Shown here one piece after another: positions 33,094 to 40,453 of a DNA stretch of 64,000 nucleotides. Location of the stretch: assembly GCA_049997955.1 (NCBI GenBank), contig JAEBDY010000014.1:257020-321019 (forward strand), given 5' to 3'. The translations under genes were made by a program, and so were the position numbers. This stretch comes from Umezawaea sp049997955. GTDB taxonomy: Bacteria; Actinomycetota; Actinomycetes; Mycobacteriales; Pseudonocardiaceae. Within the stretch, counting starts at the first letter, position 1; every line of letters starts with the position of its first letter. The notes below the pieces were generated by a model. It ran no database searches. It saw only the letters and a program-made list of their open reading frames with translations, and had not been told where the DNA came from.

Positions 33094-34266
33094 TCAATCC
33101 GAGTCCCGCAAAACCCGCAGAACATTCCCCCCGGCGAGCTTCTCCAGCTCCCCCTCGCTCCACTTCCGATCCAGCAGCGCCCCGAACAGGTTCGGGTACG
33201 ACGACACGTCCTCCAGCCCCTCCGGAAGCGTCTTCACCCCGTCGTAGTCCCCACCGATCCCGATGTGGTCCACCCCGGCCACCTCCCGCGCGTGCTCCAC
33301 ATGGGCGACCACGTCCCGCAGCGTCACGTGCGGTGGCTCCCCGCCGTCCGACCAGGTCCCCAGGAACGCCCCGCGCTCCTCCAGGTCGTTGTGGTTCACC
33401 CCGGCCGCCTCCATCGCGTCCTTGGACCGCGCGTCCCACTCCGCGTAGGCCTGCGAGACGAACTGCGGCACGAAGGTCACCATGCAGACGCCGCCGTTGT
33501 CCGCCAGCTTCCCCAGCACGTCGTCGGGCACGTTCCGCGGGTGGTCGGCGATCGCGCGGCAGGACGAGTGGCTGAAGATCAGCGGCTTGGAGGTCACCGA
33601 GAGCGCGTCGTGCATCGTGCTGGGCGCGACGTGCGAGAGGTCCACCAGCATCCCGATCCGGTTCATCTCCCGCACCACCTCGCGGCCGAACGGCGTCAGC
33701 CCGCCGTGCACCGGCTCGTCCGTGGCGGAGTCCGCCCACGGGGTGTTCTCGTTGTGGGTCAGGGTCATGTACCGGACGCCGAGCCTGCGCAGCGCCCGCA
33801 GCACCCCCAGCGACGAGTTGATGCTGTGCCCGCCCTCGGCGCCCAGCAGCGACGCGATCCGCCCGGAGGCGAAGGCGGCCTCGGCCTCGGCTGCCGTGGT
33901 CGCGATGGCGAGGTCGTCCGGGTACCGGTCGGCCAGCTCGTGCACCAGCTCGATCTGCTCCAGGACCGTCGTCACCGCGCCCTCGCCCCCGAGCCTGCAC
34001 GGGACCCAGACGGACCAGAACTGCAAGCCCACCCGGCCCTCGCGCAAACGGACCATGTCCGTGTGGAGCGCGGGCTGCCGGACGGACAGGTCGACCTTGG
34101 CCGCCGTCGCGAACACGTCGTCGCCGCGGTCGCCCGTTGACTTTTCACTGTTTGCGTCGGTTTCGAAGAAGTCCCGGAGCGCCCAAGGCAGGTCGTTGTG
34201 CCCGTCGGCGAGCTGGAATCGGTCGAGAAGTGCCTGCGCACGGTCTCGGCTTGTGCTGCTCGCCAC
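33094..34266 (-). CDS. membrane dipeptidase family (peptidase M19)
   Basis: A 390-residue Zn-dependent dipeptidase of the renal dipeptidase family. Metal-binding and signature segments are LADGHNDLPWALRDFF, the central Glu in GAEGGHSI, VDLSHVAPSTMHDAL, FSHSSCRAIADHPRNVPDD and GIGGDYDG near the C-terminus. There is no signal peptide, so it acts in the cytoplasm, hydrolysing dipeptides or related amides. GTG start with AGGAG seven bases upstream. It is divergent from the response regulator gene. Confidence 0.92.
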   Translation of the reverse strand: MASSTSRDRAQALLDRFQLADGHNDLPWALRDFFETDANSEKSTGDRGDDVFATAAKVDLSVRQPALHTDMVRLREGRVGLQFWSVWVPCRLGGEGAVTTVLEQIELVHELADRYPDDLAIATTAAEAEAAFASGRIASLLGAEGGHSINSSLGVLRALRRLGVRYMTLTHNENTPWADSATDEPVHGGLTPFGREVVREMNRIGMLVDLSHVAPSTMHDALSVTSKPLIFSHSSCRAIADHPRNVPDDVLGKLADNGGVCMVTFVPQFVSQAYAEWDARSKDAMEAAGVNHNDLEERGAFLGTWSDGGEPPHVTLRDVVAHVEHAREVAGVDHIGIGGDYDGVKTLPEGLEDVSSYPNLFGALLDRKWSEGELEKLAGGNVLRVLRDSD

Positions 34267-34433
34267 AGGAAACTCCTAGATGTCGTTGTGAGTGAGACTC
34301 GCGTTACGGCCCCATCCAGTTGTCAGCCGATCGTGTGACAGAAGGGGTCACCAGTCACAACTCGATAGGGATAGATACCCGATTGATCGTCCCGTAGACC
34401 CGCCCGGGCGGCTACGCTGCCCCAGACGACACC

Positions 34434-34473
34434 ACTTTCGGTCGATCAGTGGCGCGGCTGATTGGCCGAAAGT
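34434..34473 (+). promoter_or_regulatory. 16-bp stem-loop upstream of the response regulator
   Basis: ACTTTCGGTCGATCAG (34434-34449) pairs with CTGATTGGCCGAAAGT (34458-34473) over an eight-base loop; the only two irregular pairs are G-U wobbles, which suits an RNA structure. It lies 47-86 bases before the GTG start and may be an attenuator or an operator. Confidence 0.5.
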
Positions 34474-34519
34474 CCCGGTGCCGGTCGGGGGGCACGACCG
34501 ACTCCAGGGAGGTAGTGAC

Positions 34520-35236
34520 GTGGCTGCCGTCGGCTTAGGTCAGGCCGTTCGTACCACGCCAGCCGGCTCGTTGCCGGCGAACATGGTCCCGCACCCGCGG
34601 GAAGAGTTGTTCTCAGTGCTGGTGGTCGACGACCACCCACTGCTGAGGGAGGCGATATCCGCTCGGCTCACCCAGATGGGAGCCGGGACAGTGCATGAGG
34701 CCGCATCGGTTGCAGAGGCTCGGGCGCGGGCTCTGGCAACCGGACCTTGCGACCTCGCGATCCTCGACTTGGGCCTACCGGATGGCACCGGTATCGACCT
34801 GGTCACGGAACTCCGTGCTCAGGGCTGGCCGCGAATCGTGGTCCTCGCATCCTCCGACGACCCCTATGCGGTTCGGTCGGCTTTCCAGGCGGGCGCTCAG
34901 GCGTACCTCCTGAAGTCGGCTTCGCCCATGGTGGTCACCGACGGGGTGCGCAGGGTTCTCGACGGCGGGGTCTACGCGGATCCGAGTGTGGCTCCGGTGC
35001 TCGCTGCGGGCACCAGGGTTCCGGGCACCGACAACACGCCGCGGGAGCTTTCCGCGCGTGAGGTCGAGGTCCTCCAGCTGGTCGCCGATGGCCAGAGCAA
35101 CAAGGAGATCGGCGAAGCGCTCAGCCTTTCCGCGCTCACGGTGAAGTCTCACCTGAGCCGGATCGGGCGCAAGCTGGGCACCGGTGACCGGGCTCAGATG
35201 GTGGCGCTGGCAATGCGTGCCGGCGTGATCCGCTGA
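34520..35236 (+). CDS. orphan NarL/LuxR-type response regulator
   Basis: A 238-residue two-domain regulator. The receiver domain has the acidic pair Asp37-Asp38 (LVVDDHPLLREAI), the phosphorylation site Asp83 (AILDLGLPDG) and Lys132 (YLLKSASP). A LuxR-type helix-turn-helix follows (LSAREVEVLQLVADGQSNKE through LTVKSHLSRIGRKLG). GTG start after GGGAGG. No histidine kinase gene is nearby. The gene precedes RNase D, an arrangement I associate with actinobacteria. The first 30 residues before the receiver are an unstructured extension. Confidence 0.9.
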   Translation: MAAVGLGQAVRTTPAGSLPANMVPHPREELFSVLVVDDHPLLREAISARLTQMGAGTVHEAASVAEARARALATGPCDLAILDLGLPDGTGIDLVTELRAQGWPRIVVLASSDDPYAVRSAFQAGAQAYLLKSASPMVVTDGVRRVLDGGVYADPSVAPVLAAGTRVPGTDNTPRELSAREVEVLQLVADGQSNKEIGEALSLSALTVKSHLSRIGRKLGTGDRAQMVALAMRAGVIR

Positions 35237-35303
35237 GCTGGTTGACGCACTGAACCGGCCTAATACACCCGCGAGCGGGACGTTCGTCATAGGGTCATCC
35301 GTC

Positions 35304-36554
35304 GTGGACGTACCCGCCGACGAGCCAACCGAACCAACCGGAGCAGATCCGGTCCCGCTGACGGAACCCGCAGAGGGGGTTCCGCCAGTGGTGTCCGACC
35401 TGTCAGCGCTCCGGCGAGCAGCTACGGCTCTCGCCGGGGCGAAGGGTCCGGTCGCGGTGGACACCGAGCGAGCCTCGGGCTACCGCTACTCGCAACGTGC
35501 CTACCTGGTGCAACTGCGCCGGGAAGGCGCTGGAACCGTGCTGGTCGATCCGATCGCCCTGGGCGGTCGGCTCGATCCGCTGGTCGAAGCGCTGGAAGGA
35601 ACCGAGTGGGTGCTGCACGCGGCGTCGCAAGACCTGCCGTGCCTCGCCGAACTCGATCTCCATCCGAGCGTCCTGTTCGACACCGAGCTGGCGGGCAGGC
35701 TAGCCGGTTTCGAACGGGTCGCTCTGGGCACACTCGTCGAGCGCTTGCTCGGCTACAGGCTGGAGAAGGGGCACGGCGCGGCCGACTGGTCGCGCCGCCC
35801 CCTTCCCGCCGACTGGCTGAACTACGCGGCGCTCGACGTGGAACTCCTGGTCGAGCTGCGTGATGTGCTCGAACAGGAGCTGAAACGCCAGGGCAAGCTC
35901 GAATGGGCGCACCAGGAGTTCGAGGCGGCGCGCAACGCGCCGCTGAGTCGTCCTCGTGCCGAGCCGTGGCGCCGAACCTCGGGTATCCACCGCATCCGCA
36001 ACCCCCGGCAGCTGGCCGCGGTGCGCGCGTTGTGGGAGACCAGGGATTCGGTGGCACGGGAGCGGGACATCGCGCCCGGTCGAGTGCTGCCCGATGCCGC
36101 TCTCGTCGATGCCGCCGTCCGCAATCCCGTGGACGAAGCGGCTCTTCTTGCGCTCCCCGTGTTCCGCGGGCGGGCGCAACGGCGCATGGTGGGCACGTGG
36201 CTGGGCGCCTTGCAGCGCGCGGCCGCACTGCCCCGCACCGAGTTGCCGGAGCCGTCCCCCCACCACGACGGTCCTCCGCCCGCCAACCGCTGGTCCGACA
36301 AGGACCCGGCCGCGGCGTTGCGGCTGGCCGCCGTCCGGGCCGCGCTGACCGCCATCGCCGAGGCGAACACGCTGCCCGTGGAGAACCTCCTGCTGCCGGA
36401 CCTGGTGCGCCGCACCTGCTGGCAGCCCCCGGAGGACCTCACCCCGGTCGGGGTGGAACGGGTGCTGCTCGACGGCGGCGCCCGGCGTTGGCAGGTCGAC
36501 CTGACCGCCGACGCCCTCGCGACGGCTCTCCAGCCGCCGCCCCCTACCGACTGA
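35304..36554 (+). CDS. rnd: ribonuclease D (HRDC domain)
   Basis: A 416-residue 3'-5' exoribonuclease of the DEDD family. The exonuclease motifs are VAVDTERASGYRYSQRAYLV (DxE), HAASQDLPCLAEL (D) and GYRLEKGHGAADWSRRPLP with the Tyr/Asp region LNYAALDVELL. A C-terminal HRDC domain follows. An acidic, Pro-rich N-terminal 35 residues is not conserved in the family. A -10-like TAGGGT lies eight bases before the GTG, suggesting a leaderless message. Function in tRNA or other structured RNA maturation is inferred from the family. Confidence 0.92.
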   Translation: MDVPADEPTEPTGADPVPLTEPAEGVPPVVSDLSALRRAATALAGAKGPVAVDTERASGYRYSQRAYLVQLRREGAGTVLVDPIALGGRLDPLVEALEGTEWVLHAASQDLPCLAELDLHPSVLFDTELAGRLAGFERVALGTLVERLLGYRLEKGHGAADWSRRPLPADWLNYAALDVELLVELRDVLEQELKRQGKLEWAHQEFEAARNAPLSRPRAEPWRRTSGIHRIRNPRQLAAVRALWETRDSVARERDIAPGRVLPDAALVDAAVRNPVDEAALLALPVFRGRAQRRMVGTWLGALQRAAALPRTELPEPSPHHDGPPPANRWSDKDPAAALRLAAVRAALTAIAEANTLPVENLLLPDLVRRTCWQPPEDLTPVGVERVLLDGGARRWQVDLTADALATALQPPPPTD

Positions 36555-36669
36555 ACCACTTCCCCCTACCCCTGATCTGAGTGTCCTACGCGCAGGTCAG
36601 GGGTGGTGGAAGCGGTGCGGTGCGAGTTGACTTGGCGGTCGTCGGCCAATTCGGCACTGCGAGGTCGGA

Positions 36670-36975
36670 ATGTTGCGCAAGATCGTCCGGTGGCACCCGC
36701 CGCCGATGCACTTACCCCTGCCGACAGCCGCCCTGGTCCCGGTGACGGCGATCGGTGCCCTGGTCGACGACCCGGTGCCGGTCGGTTCGCCGATCCGGTT
36801 CGAGCCCTCCACGTTCGCGATCCTCACCGACGCGCCGAACGGGCCGGTGCCGCCGTCCGGGTGGCAGGCGCTGCCCGCCGCGCCCACGACCTCGTGCGGC
36901 ATGGCGGCGGCCTTCGCCCTGGCGATCACGGCCGTGGTTCGGACACCGCCAGGTCGCAAGCCAGAGGTGGCGTGA
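36670..36975 (+). pseudogene. decayed paralogue of the membrane protein at 37695
   Basis: The first 60 codons read MLRKIVRWHPPPMHL, then ALVPVTAIGALVDD and GSPIRFEPSTFA, which line up with MLRKALDWHTPLMLF, ALVPITGLAMLVDD and GAPIWFKPFKFA of the gene at 37695. Hydrophobic segments are eroded by Pro, the frame then leaves homology, and the product is only 101 residues instead of 307. Its 3' end overlaps the convergent MerR gene. It looks like the remnant of a tandem duplicate that originally flanked the MerR gene. Confidence 0.6.
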
Positions 36976-37606
36976 GGTGCGGGCCCTGCTCGTCGCCGAG
37001 GAGCCGCGCCGAGGCGTCGCGCTGAGCGAGCCTGCGCAGCGCGGCGAGCGCGGCGTCACCCAGGACCGTGGCCACGACCATGCTTTCGAGGACGTCGTCC
37101 ACCCGCGAGTGCAGCAGCACGTAGTCGAAGTCCTGGCGCGCGATGCCGACGGACGCGTCGGCGTACGCGGCGAACTGCTCGGCGAACCGGTGGTGGCCGA
37201 GCCTGCGGGCCGTGGTCAGCACCCCTTCCAGCGCGCGCACGGCCGGGTCGTTCGCCATGCCGCCCCAGCCCCGGCTGGTCAGGAAGGCGTGGACCTCGTC
37301 CTGGGCCGCCCGGTCGACGGCGAGCGGCTCGTCGGGCCCCATGCTCCGCTGCACGACCCCCAGCACCTGGTGGGTGACGATGTCGCTGGACTCCAGGACG
37401 CCGATGATGTCGCCGACCGCGGCGATCGACAGTCCCCCGACGTCGACGAGCGCGCGCACGAGCTTGAGCCTGCGCAGGTGCTCGTCGCCGTAGTCGGCCT
37501 GGTTGCGGCCGGTCCGCTCGCCGGAGGGCAACAGGCCTTCGCGCAGGTAGTACTTGATCGTCGGCACGGGGACGCCGCTGGTCCTGCTCAACTCCGAGAT
37601 CCGCAC
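36926..37606 (-). CDS. MerR family regulator
   Basis: A 226-residue MerR-type regulator. The N-terminal winged helix starts MRISELSRTSGVPVPTIKYY and continues LREGLLPSGERTGRNQADYG. A dimerisation helix and an unknown helical C-terminal domain (about residues 80-226) follow. I start at GTG 37606, with AGAGGGG upstream. It is divergent from a membrane-protein pair, and its promoter region holds several GATAGT half-sites, so it probably controls itself and that pair. Confidence 0.88.
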   Translation of the reverse strand: MRISELSRTSGVPVPTIKYYLREGLLPSGERTGRNQADYGDEHLRRLKLVRALVDVGGLSIAAVGDIIGVLESSDIVTHQVLGVVQRSMGPDEPLAVDRAAQDEVHAFLTSRGWGGMANDPAVRALEGVLTTARRLGHHRFAEQFAAYADASVGIARQDFDYVLLHSRVDDVLESMVVATVLGDAALAALRRLAQRDASARLLGDEQGPHLTPPLACDLAVSEPRP

Positions 37607-37638
37607 GGGCACCCCTCTCGCAATAGCCACCCCAACAT

Positions 37639-37678
37639 GGATAGTATACCTTCCCGATAGTAGACAGTGTCACTATCC
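37639..37678. promoter_or_regulatory. divergent promoter region of the MerR gene and membrane-protein pair
   Basis: On the minus strand TGACAC (37672-37667) and TATACT (37648-37643) are 18 bases apart, with GACACTGTC symmetry overlapping the -35. The arms GGATAGT (37639-37645) and ACTATCC (37672-37678) form a wide dyad, with a third CGATAGT at 37655. The layout fits MerR-type control. Confidence 0.5.
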
Positions 37679-37694
37679 AGAAAGGGAGCCGTCG

Positions 37695-38618
37695 ATGCTG
37701 CGCAAAGCCTTGGACTGGCACACGCCGCTGATGCTCTTCACCTTCGCCATGGTCGCCCTCGTCCCGATCACCGGCCTCGCGATGCTCGTGGACGACCGCG
37801 TCATCGACGGCGCGCCGATCTGGTTCAAGCCGTTCAAGTTCGCCGTCTCGTTCGCCCTCTACGGGGTCACGCTCTCCTGGGCGCTCAGCCTCCCCACGAA
37901 AGCGCGGAAGGTCGGCAGGCCGCTGGGCACGATCATCGCGATCACCAGCACCGTCGAGATGGTCGTCATCGTCGGGCAGGCCGCGCGCGGGCAGCACAGC
38001 CACTTCAACGTCAGCACCGCCTTCGACCGGACCCTGTTCATGGTGATGGGCCTGAGCGTGATGTTCCTGTGGACGTCGACGGCGATCATCGCGGTGCTGG
38101 TCGCGTTCACGAAGTTCGCCGACAAGGCCGCGGGCACCGCGCTGCGGTACGGCCTGCTGATCTCGGTGGCGGGCCTGTCCGTCGGCTTCCTGATGCTGAT
38201 CCCCACACCGGAGCAGATCCAGGACATCTCGAAGGGCATCGTCGGCGCGCACAGCGTCGGCGTGCCGGACGGCGGCCCGTCGATGGCCGCCACGGGCTGG
38301 AACACCACCGGCGGCGACCTCCGCGTGCCGCACTTCTTCGGCATGCACGCCCTGCAGGCGCTACCGCTGCTGGCCGCCGCGCTCGGCCTCTCCCGCTCCC
38401 CCAGGCTCGCCGACGAGCGCACCCGTTCCTCGCTCGTCAAGCTCGCCGCGGGCCTCTACGCGGGCATCCTCGTGCTGACGCTGTGGCAGTCGTTGCGCGG
38501 TCAGGCCGTGACGAGCCCGGACGCCCTGACCCTCATCACGTTCGCCGCGCTGCTGGCCGTCGTGGGCCTCGGCGTCGCCCGGACGCTCAAGACCAACAAC
38601 ATGGCGGTGTCGGTATGA
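37695..38618 (+). CDS. multi-span membrane protein (307 aa)
   Basis: An integral membrane protein with seven or so hydrophobic spans, starting MLRKALDWHTPLMLFTFAMV. Conserved-looking polar segments include WFKPFKFAVSFALYGVTLSW, GQAARGQHSHFNVSTAFDR and PHFFGMHALQALPL, whose His residues could bind a metal or cofactor. I do not recognise a characterised family. It is translationally coupled (ATGA) to an ABA4-like protein. Probably MerR-regulated. A decayed copy of its 5' end lies at 36670. Confidence 0.82.
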   Translation: MLRKALDWHTPLMLFTFAMVALVPITGLAMLVDDRVIDGAPIWFKPFKFAVSFALYGVTLSWALSLPTKARKVGRPLGTIIAITSTVEMVVIVGQAARGQHSHFNVSTAFDRTLFMVMGLSVMFLWTSTAIIAVLVAFTKFADKAAGTALRYGLLISVAGLSVGFLMLIPTPEQIQDISKGIVGAHSVGVPDGGPSMAATGWNTTGGDLRVPHFFGMHALQALPLLAAALGLSRSPRLADERTRSSLVKLAAGLYAGILVLTLWQSLRGQAVTSPDALTLITFAALLAVVGLGVARTLKTNNMAVSV

Positions 38619-39055
38619 CCGAAGCACTCTTCTCCATCACGTTCCTGGTCGCGGTGCCCTTCTGGGCGCTGATGATCCTCGCGCCGAAGTGGGGGGTGAC
38701 CGAGCGGATCATCGCCTCGCCGCTGATCGTCGTGCCGCCCTCGCTGATCTACCTCGTGCTGGCCGTCGCGAACTTCCCGGAGCTGTGGGCGGCCGTGTCG
38801 GCGCCCGAACTCGGCCCGCTGGCGGAGTTCCTCGGCACGCCGGAGGGCACCGCGCTCGGGTGGGCGCACTTCATCGCGTGGGACCTGTTCGTCGGCCGGT
38901 GGATGTACCGGCAGAGCCGCGAACTGGGGATCCACCCGCTGGTGATGGCGCCGATCCTGCTGGTCACGATCCTCGCGTCGCCCATCGGCCTGCTCCTCTT
39001 CCTGCCCGTTCGCGCGCTGCGGGCGCGCCAGGAGAAGCCCGCCCTTACGGTGTAG
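38615..39055 (+). CDS. ABA4-like (DUF4281) membrane protein
   Basis: A 146-residue membrane protein with four spans, resembling the ABA4-like/DUF4281 family (WAHFIAWDLFVGRWMYRQS is the most characteristic part). The plant ABA4 member acts in neoxanthin formation; bacterial members are uncharacterised. Its ATG overlaps the TGA of the preceding membrane protein, so the two products are likely made in equal amounts and act together. Confidence 0.82.
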   Translation: MTEALFSITFLVAVPFWALMILAPKWGVTERIIASPLIVVPPSLIYLVLAVANFPELWAAVSAPELGPLAEFLGTPEGTALGWAHFIAWDLFVGRWMYRQSRELGIHPLVMAPILLVTILASPIGLLLFLPVRALRARQEKPALTV

Positions 39056-39094
39056 CGCAGTCGGTGTGACGCAGTCGACAGTGCCACCACGGTG

Positions 39095-39142
39095 GTTACC
39101 GGCCAGTAACGAGGTCTAAAGTCGGTGTTACCGGCCGGTAGC
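39095..39142. promoter_or_regulatory. paired operators upstream of fadAB
   Basis: GTTACCGGCCAGTAAC (39095-39110) and GTTACCGGCCGGTAGC (39127-39142) are two 16-bp near-palindromes, 32 bp centre to centre (three helix turns), ending 67 bases before the fadA start. TTACCGG-type dyads are typical of TetR-family fatty-acid regulators; no regulator gene lies next to the operon. Confidence 0.55.
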
Positions 39143-39208
39143 GGCATGCGTGCGCTCGCCGCGACCGCCGGTCGAACTTTCCAGTCAGCTCAACGTGGAG
39201 GAGACGCC

Positions 39209-40453
39209 GTGGCCGCACCAGCAGCGCCGGCACCGAGCGGGCTCGACGCAGCTCGTGGCGTTCGGAACGTGGTCTTCGTCGAGGGCGTCCGCACGCCGTT
39301 CGGCAAGGCCGGACCCAAGGGGATCTTCGCGGAGACCCGCGCGGACGACCTGGTGGTCAAGGTGATCCGCGAACTCCTGCGGCGGCACCCCGAACTGCCG
39401 CCGGAGCGCGTCGACGAGGTGGCCATCGCCGCCACGACGCAGATCGGCGACCAGGGCCTGACCCTCGGCCGCACCGCCGCGCTGCTGGCGGGGCTGCCGA
39501 AGTCGGTGCCCGGCTACTCCGTGGACCGGATGTGCGCGGGCGCCATGACGGCCGTGACGACCGCAGCGGGCGGCATCGCGTTCGGCGCCTACGACGTGGT
39601 CATCGCGGGCGGCGTCGAGCACATGGGCCGCCACCCGATGGGCGAGGGCGTCGACCCGAACCCGCGCTTCATCTCCGACCGGATCGTGGACACCTCGGCG
39701 CTGGTCATGGGCCAGACCGCGGAGAACCTGCACGACCGGTTCCCGGAGATCACCAAGGACCGCACCGACGCGTACGCCGTGGCCTCGCAGGCCAAGTACG
39801 CCGAGGCCGTCCGGGCGGGCAAGATCGGCCCCGAGTTCGTCACCGTGGCCACCAGGTCCGCCGAGAAGGGCTGGGGCCTGGCCACGGCCGACGAGCCGCC
39901 GCGTCCTGGCACGTCGCTGGAGGACCTGGGCAAGCTCAAGACCCCGTTCCGCCCGCACGGCCGGATCACCGCGGGCAACGCGGCCGGTCTGAACGACGGC
40001 GCGACCGGCTGCATCCTGGCCGAGGAGGAGACCGCGCGCGAGCTCGGCCTGCCCGTCGGCATGCGCCTGGTCGGCTACTCGTTCCTGGGCGTCGAGCCCG
40101 AGGTCATGGGCATCGGCCCGGTGCCCGCGACGGAGAAGGCCCTCAAGCGGGCGGGCCTCACCATCGACGACATCGGCCTGTTCGAGATCAACGAGGCCTT
40201 CGCCGTGCAGGTGCTGGCCTTCCTCGACCACTTCGGCATCAAGGACGACGACCCGAGGGTCAACCAGTGGGGCGGCGCCATCGCGACCGGCCACCCGCTG
40301 GCCTCCTCCGGCGTGCGGCTCATGACGCAGCTGTCCCGGCAGTTCGCCGAGCGCCCCGACGTGCGCTACGGCATCACCACCATGTGCATCGGCATCGGCA
40401 TGGGTGGCACCGTGATCTGGGAGAACCCCCTCTGGACGGGAGAGACGAAGTGA
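39209..40453 (+). CDS. fadA: acetyl-CoA acyltransferase (thiolase)
   Basis: A 414-residue thiolase for the last step of fatty acid beta-oxidation. The acyl-accepting Cys is in YSVDRMCAGAMTAVT; the C-terminal active-site parts are NQWGGAIATGHPLASSG and TTMCIGIGMGGTVIWE, with NEAFAVQ before them. GTG at 39209 follows GGAGGA; an open frame upstream contains the operators and is not used. Its stop overlaps the fadB GTG. Confidence 0.94.
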   Translation: MAAPAAPAPSGLDAARGVRNVVFVEGVRTPFGKAGPKGIFAETRADDLVVKVIRELLRRHPELPPERVDEVAIAATTQIGDQGLTLGRTAALLAGLPKSVPGYSVDRMCAGAMTAVTTAAGGIAFGAYDVVIAGGVEHMGRHPMGEGVDPNPRFISDRIVDTSALVMGQTAENLHDRFPEITKDRTDAYAVASQAKYAEAVRAGKIGPEFVTVATRSAEKGWGLATADEPPRPGTSLEDLGKLKTPFRPHGRITAGNAAGLNDGATGCILAEEETARELGLPVGMRLVGYSFLGVEPEVMGIGPVPATEKALKRAGLTIDDIGLFEINEAFAVQVLAFLDHFGIKDDDPRVNQWGGAIATGHPLASSGVRLMTQLSRQFAERPDVRYGITTMCIGIGMGGTVIWENPLWTGETK

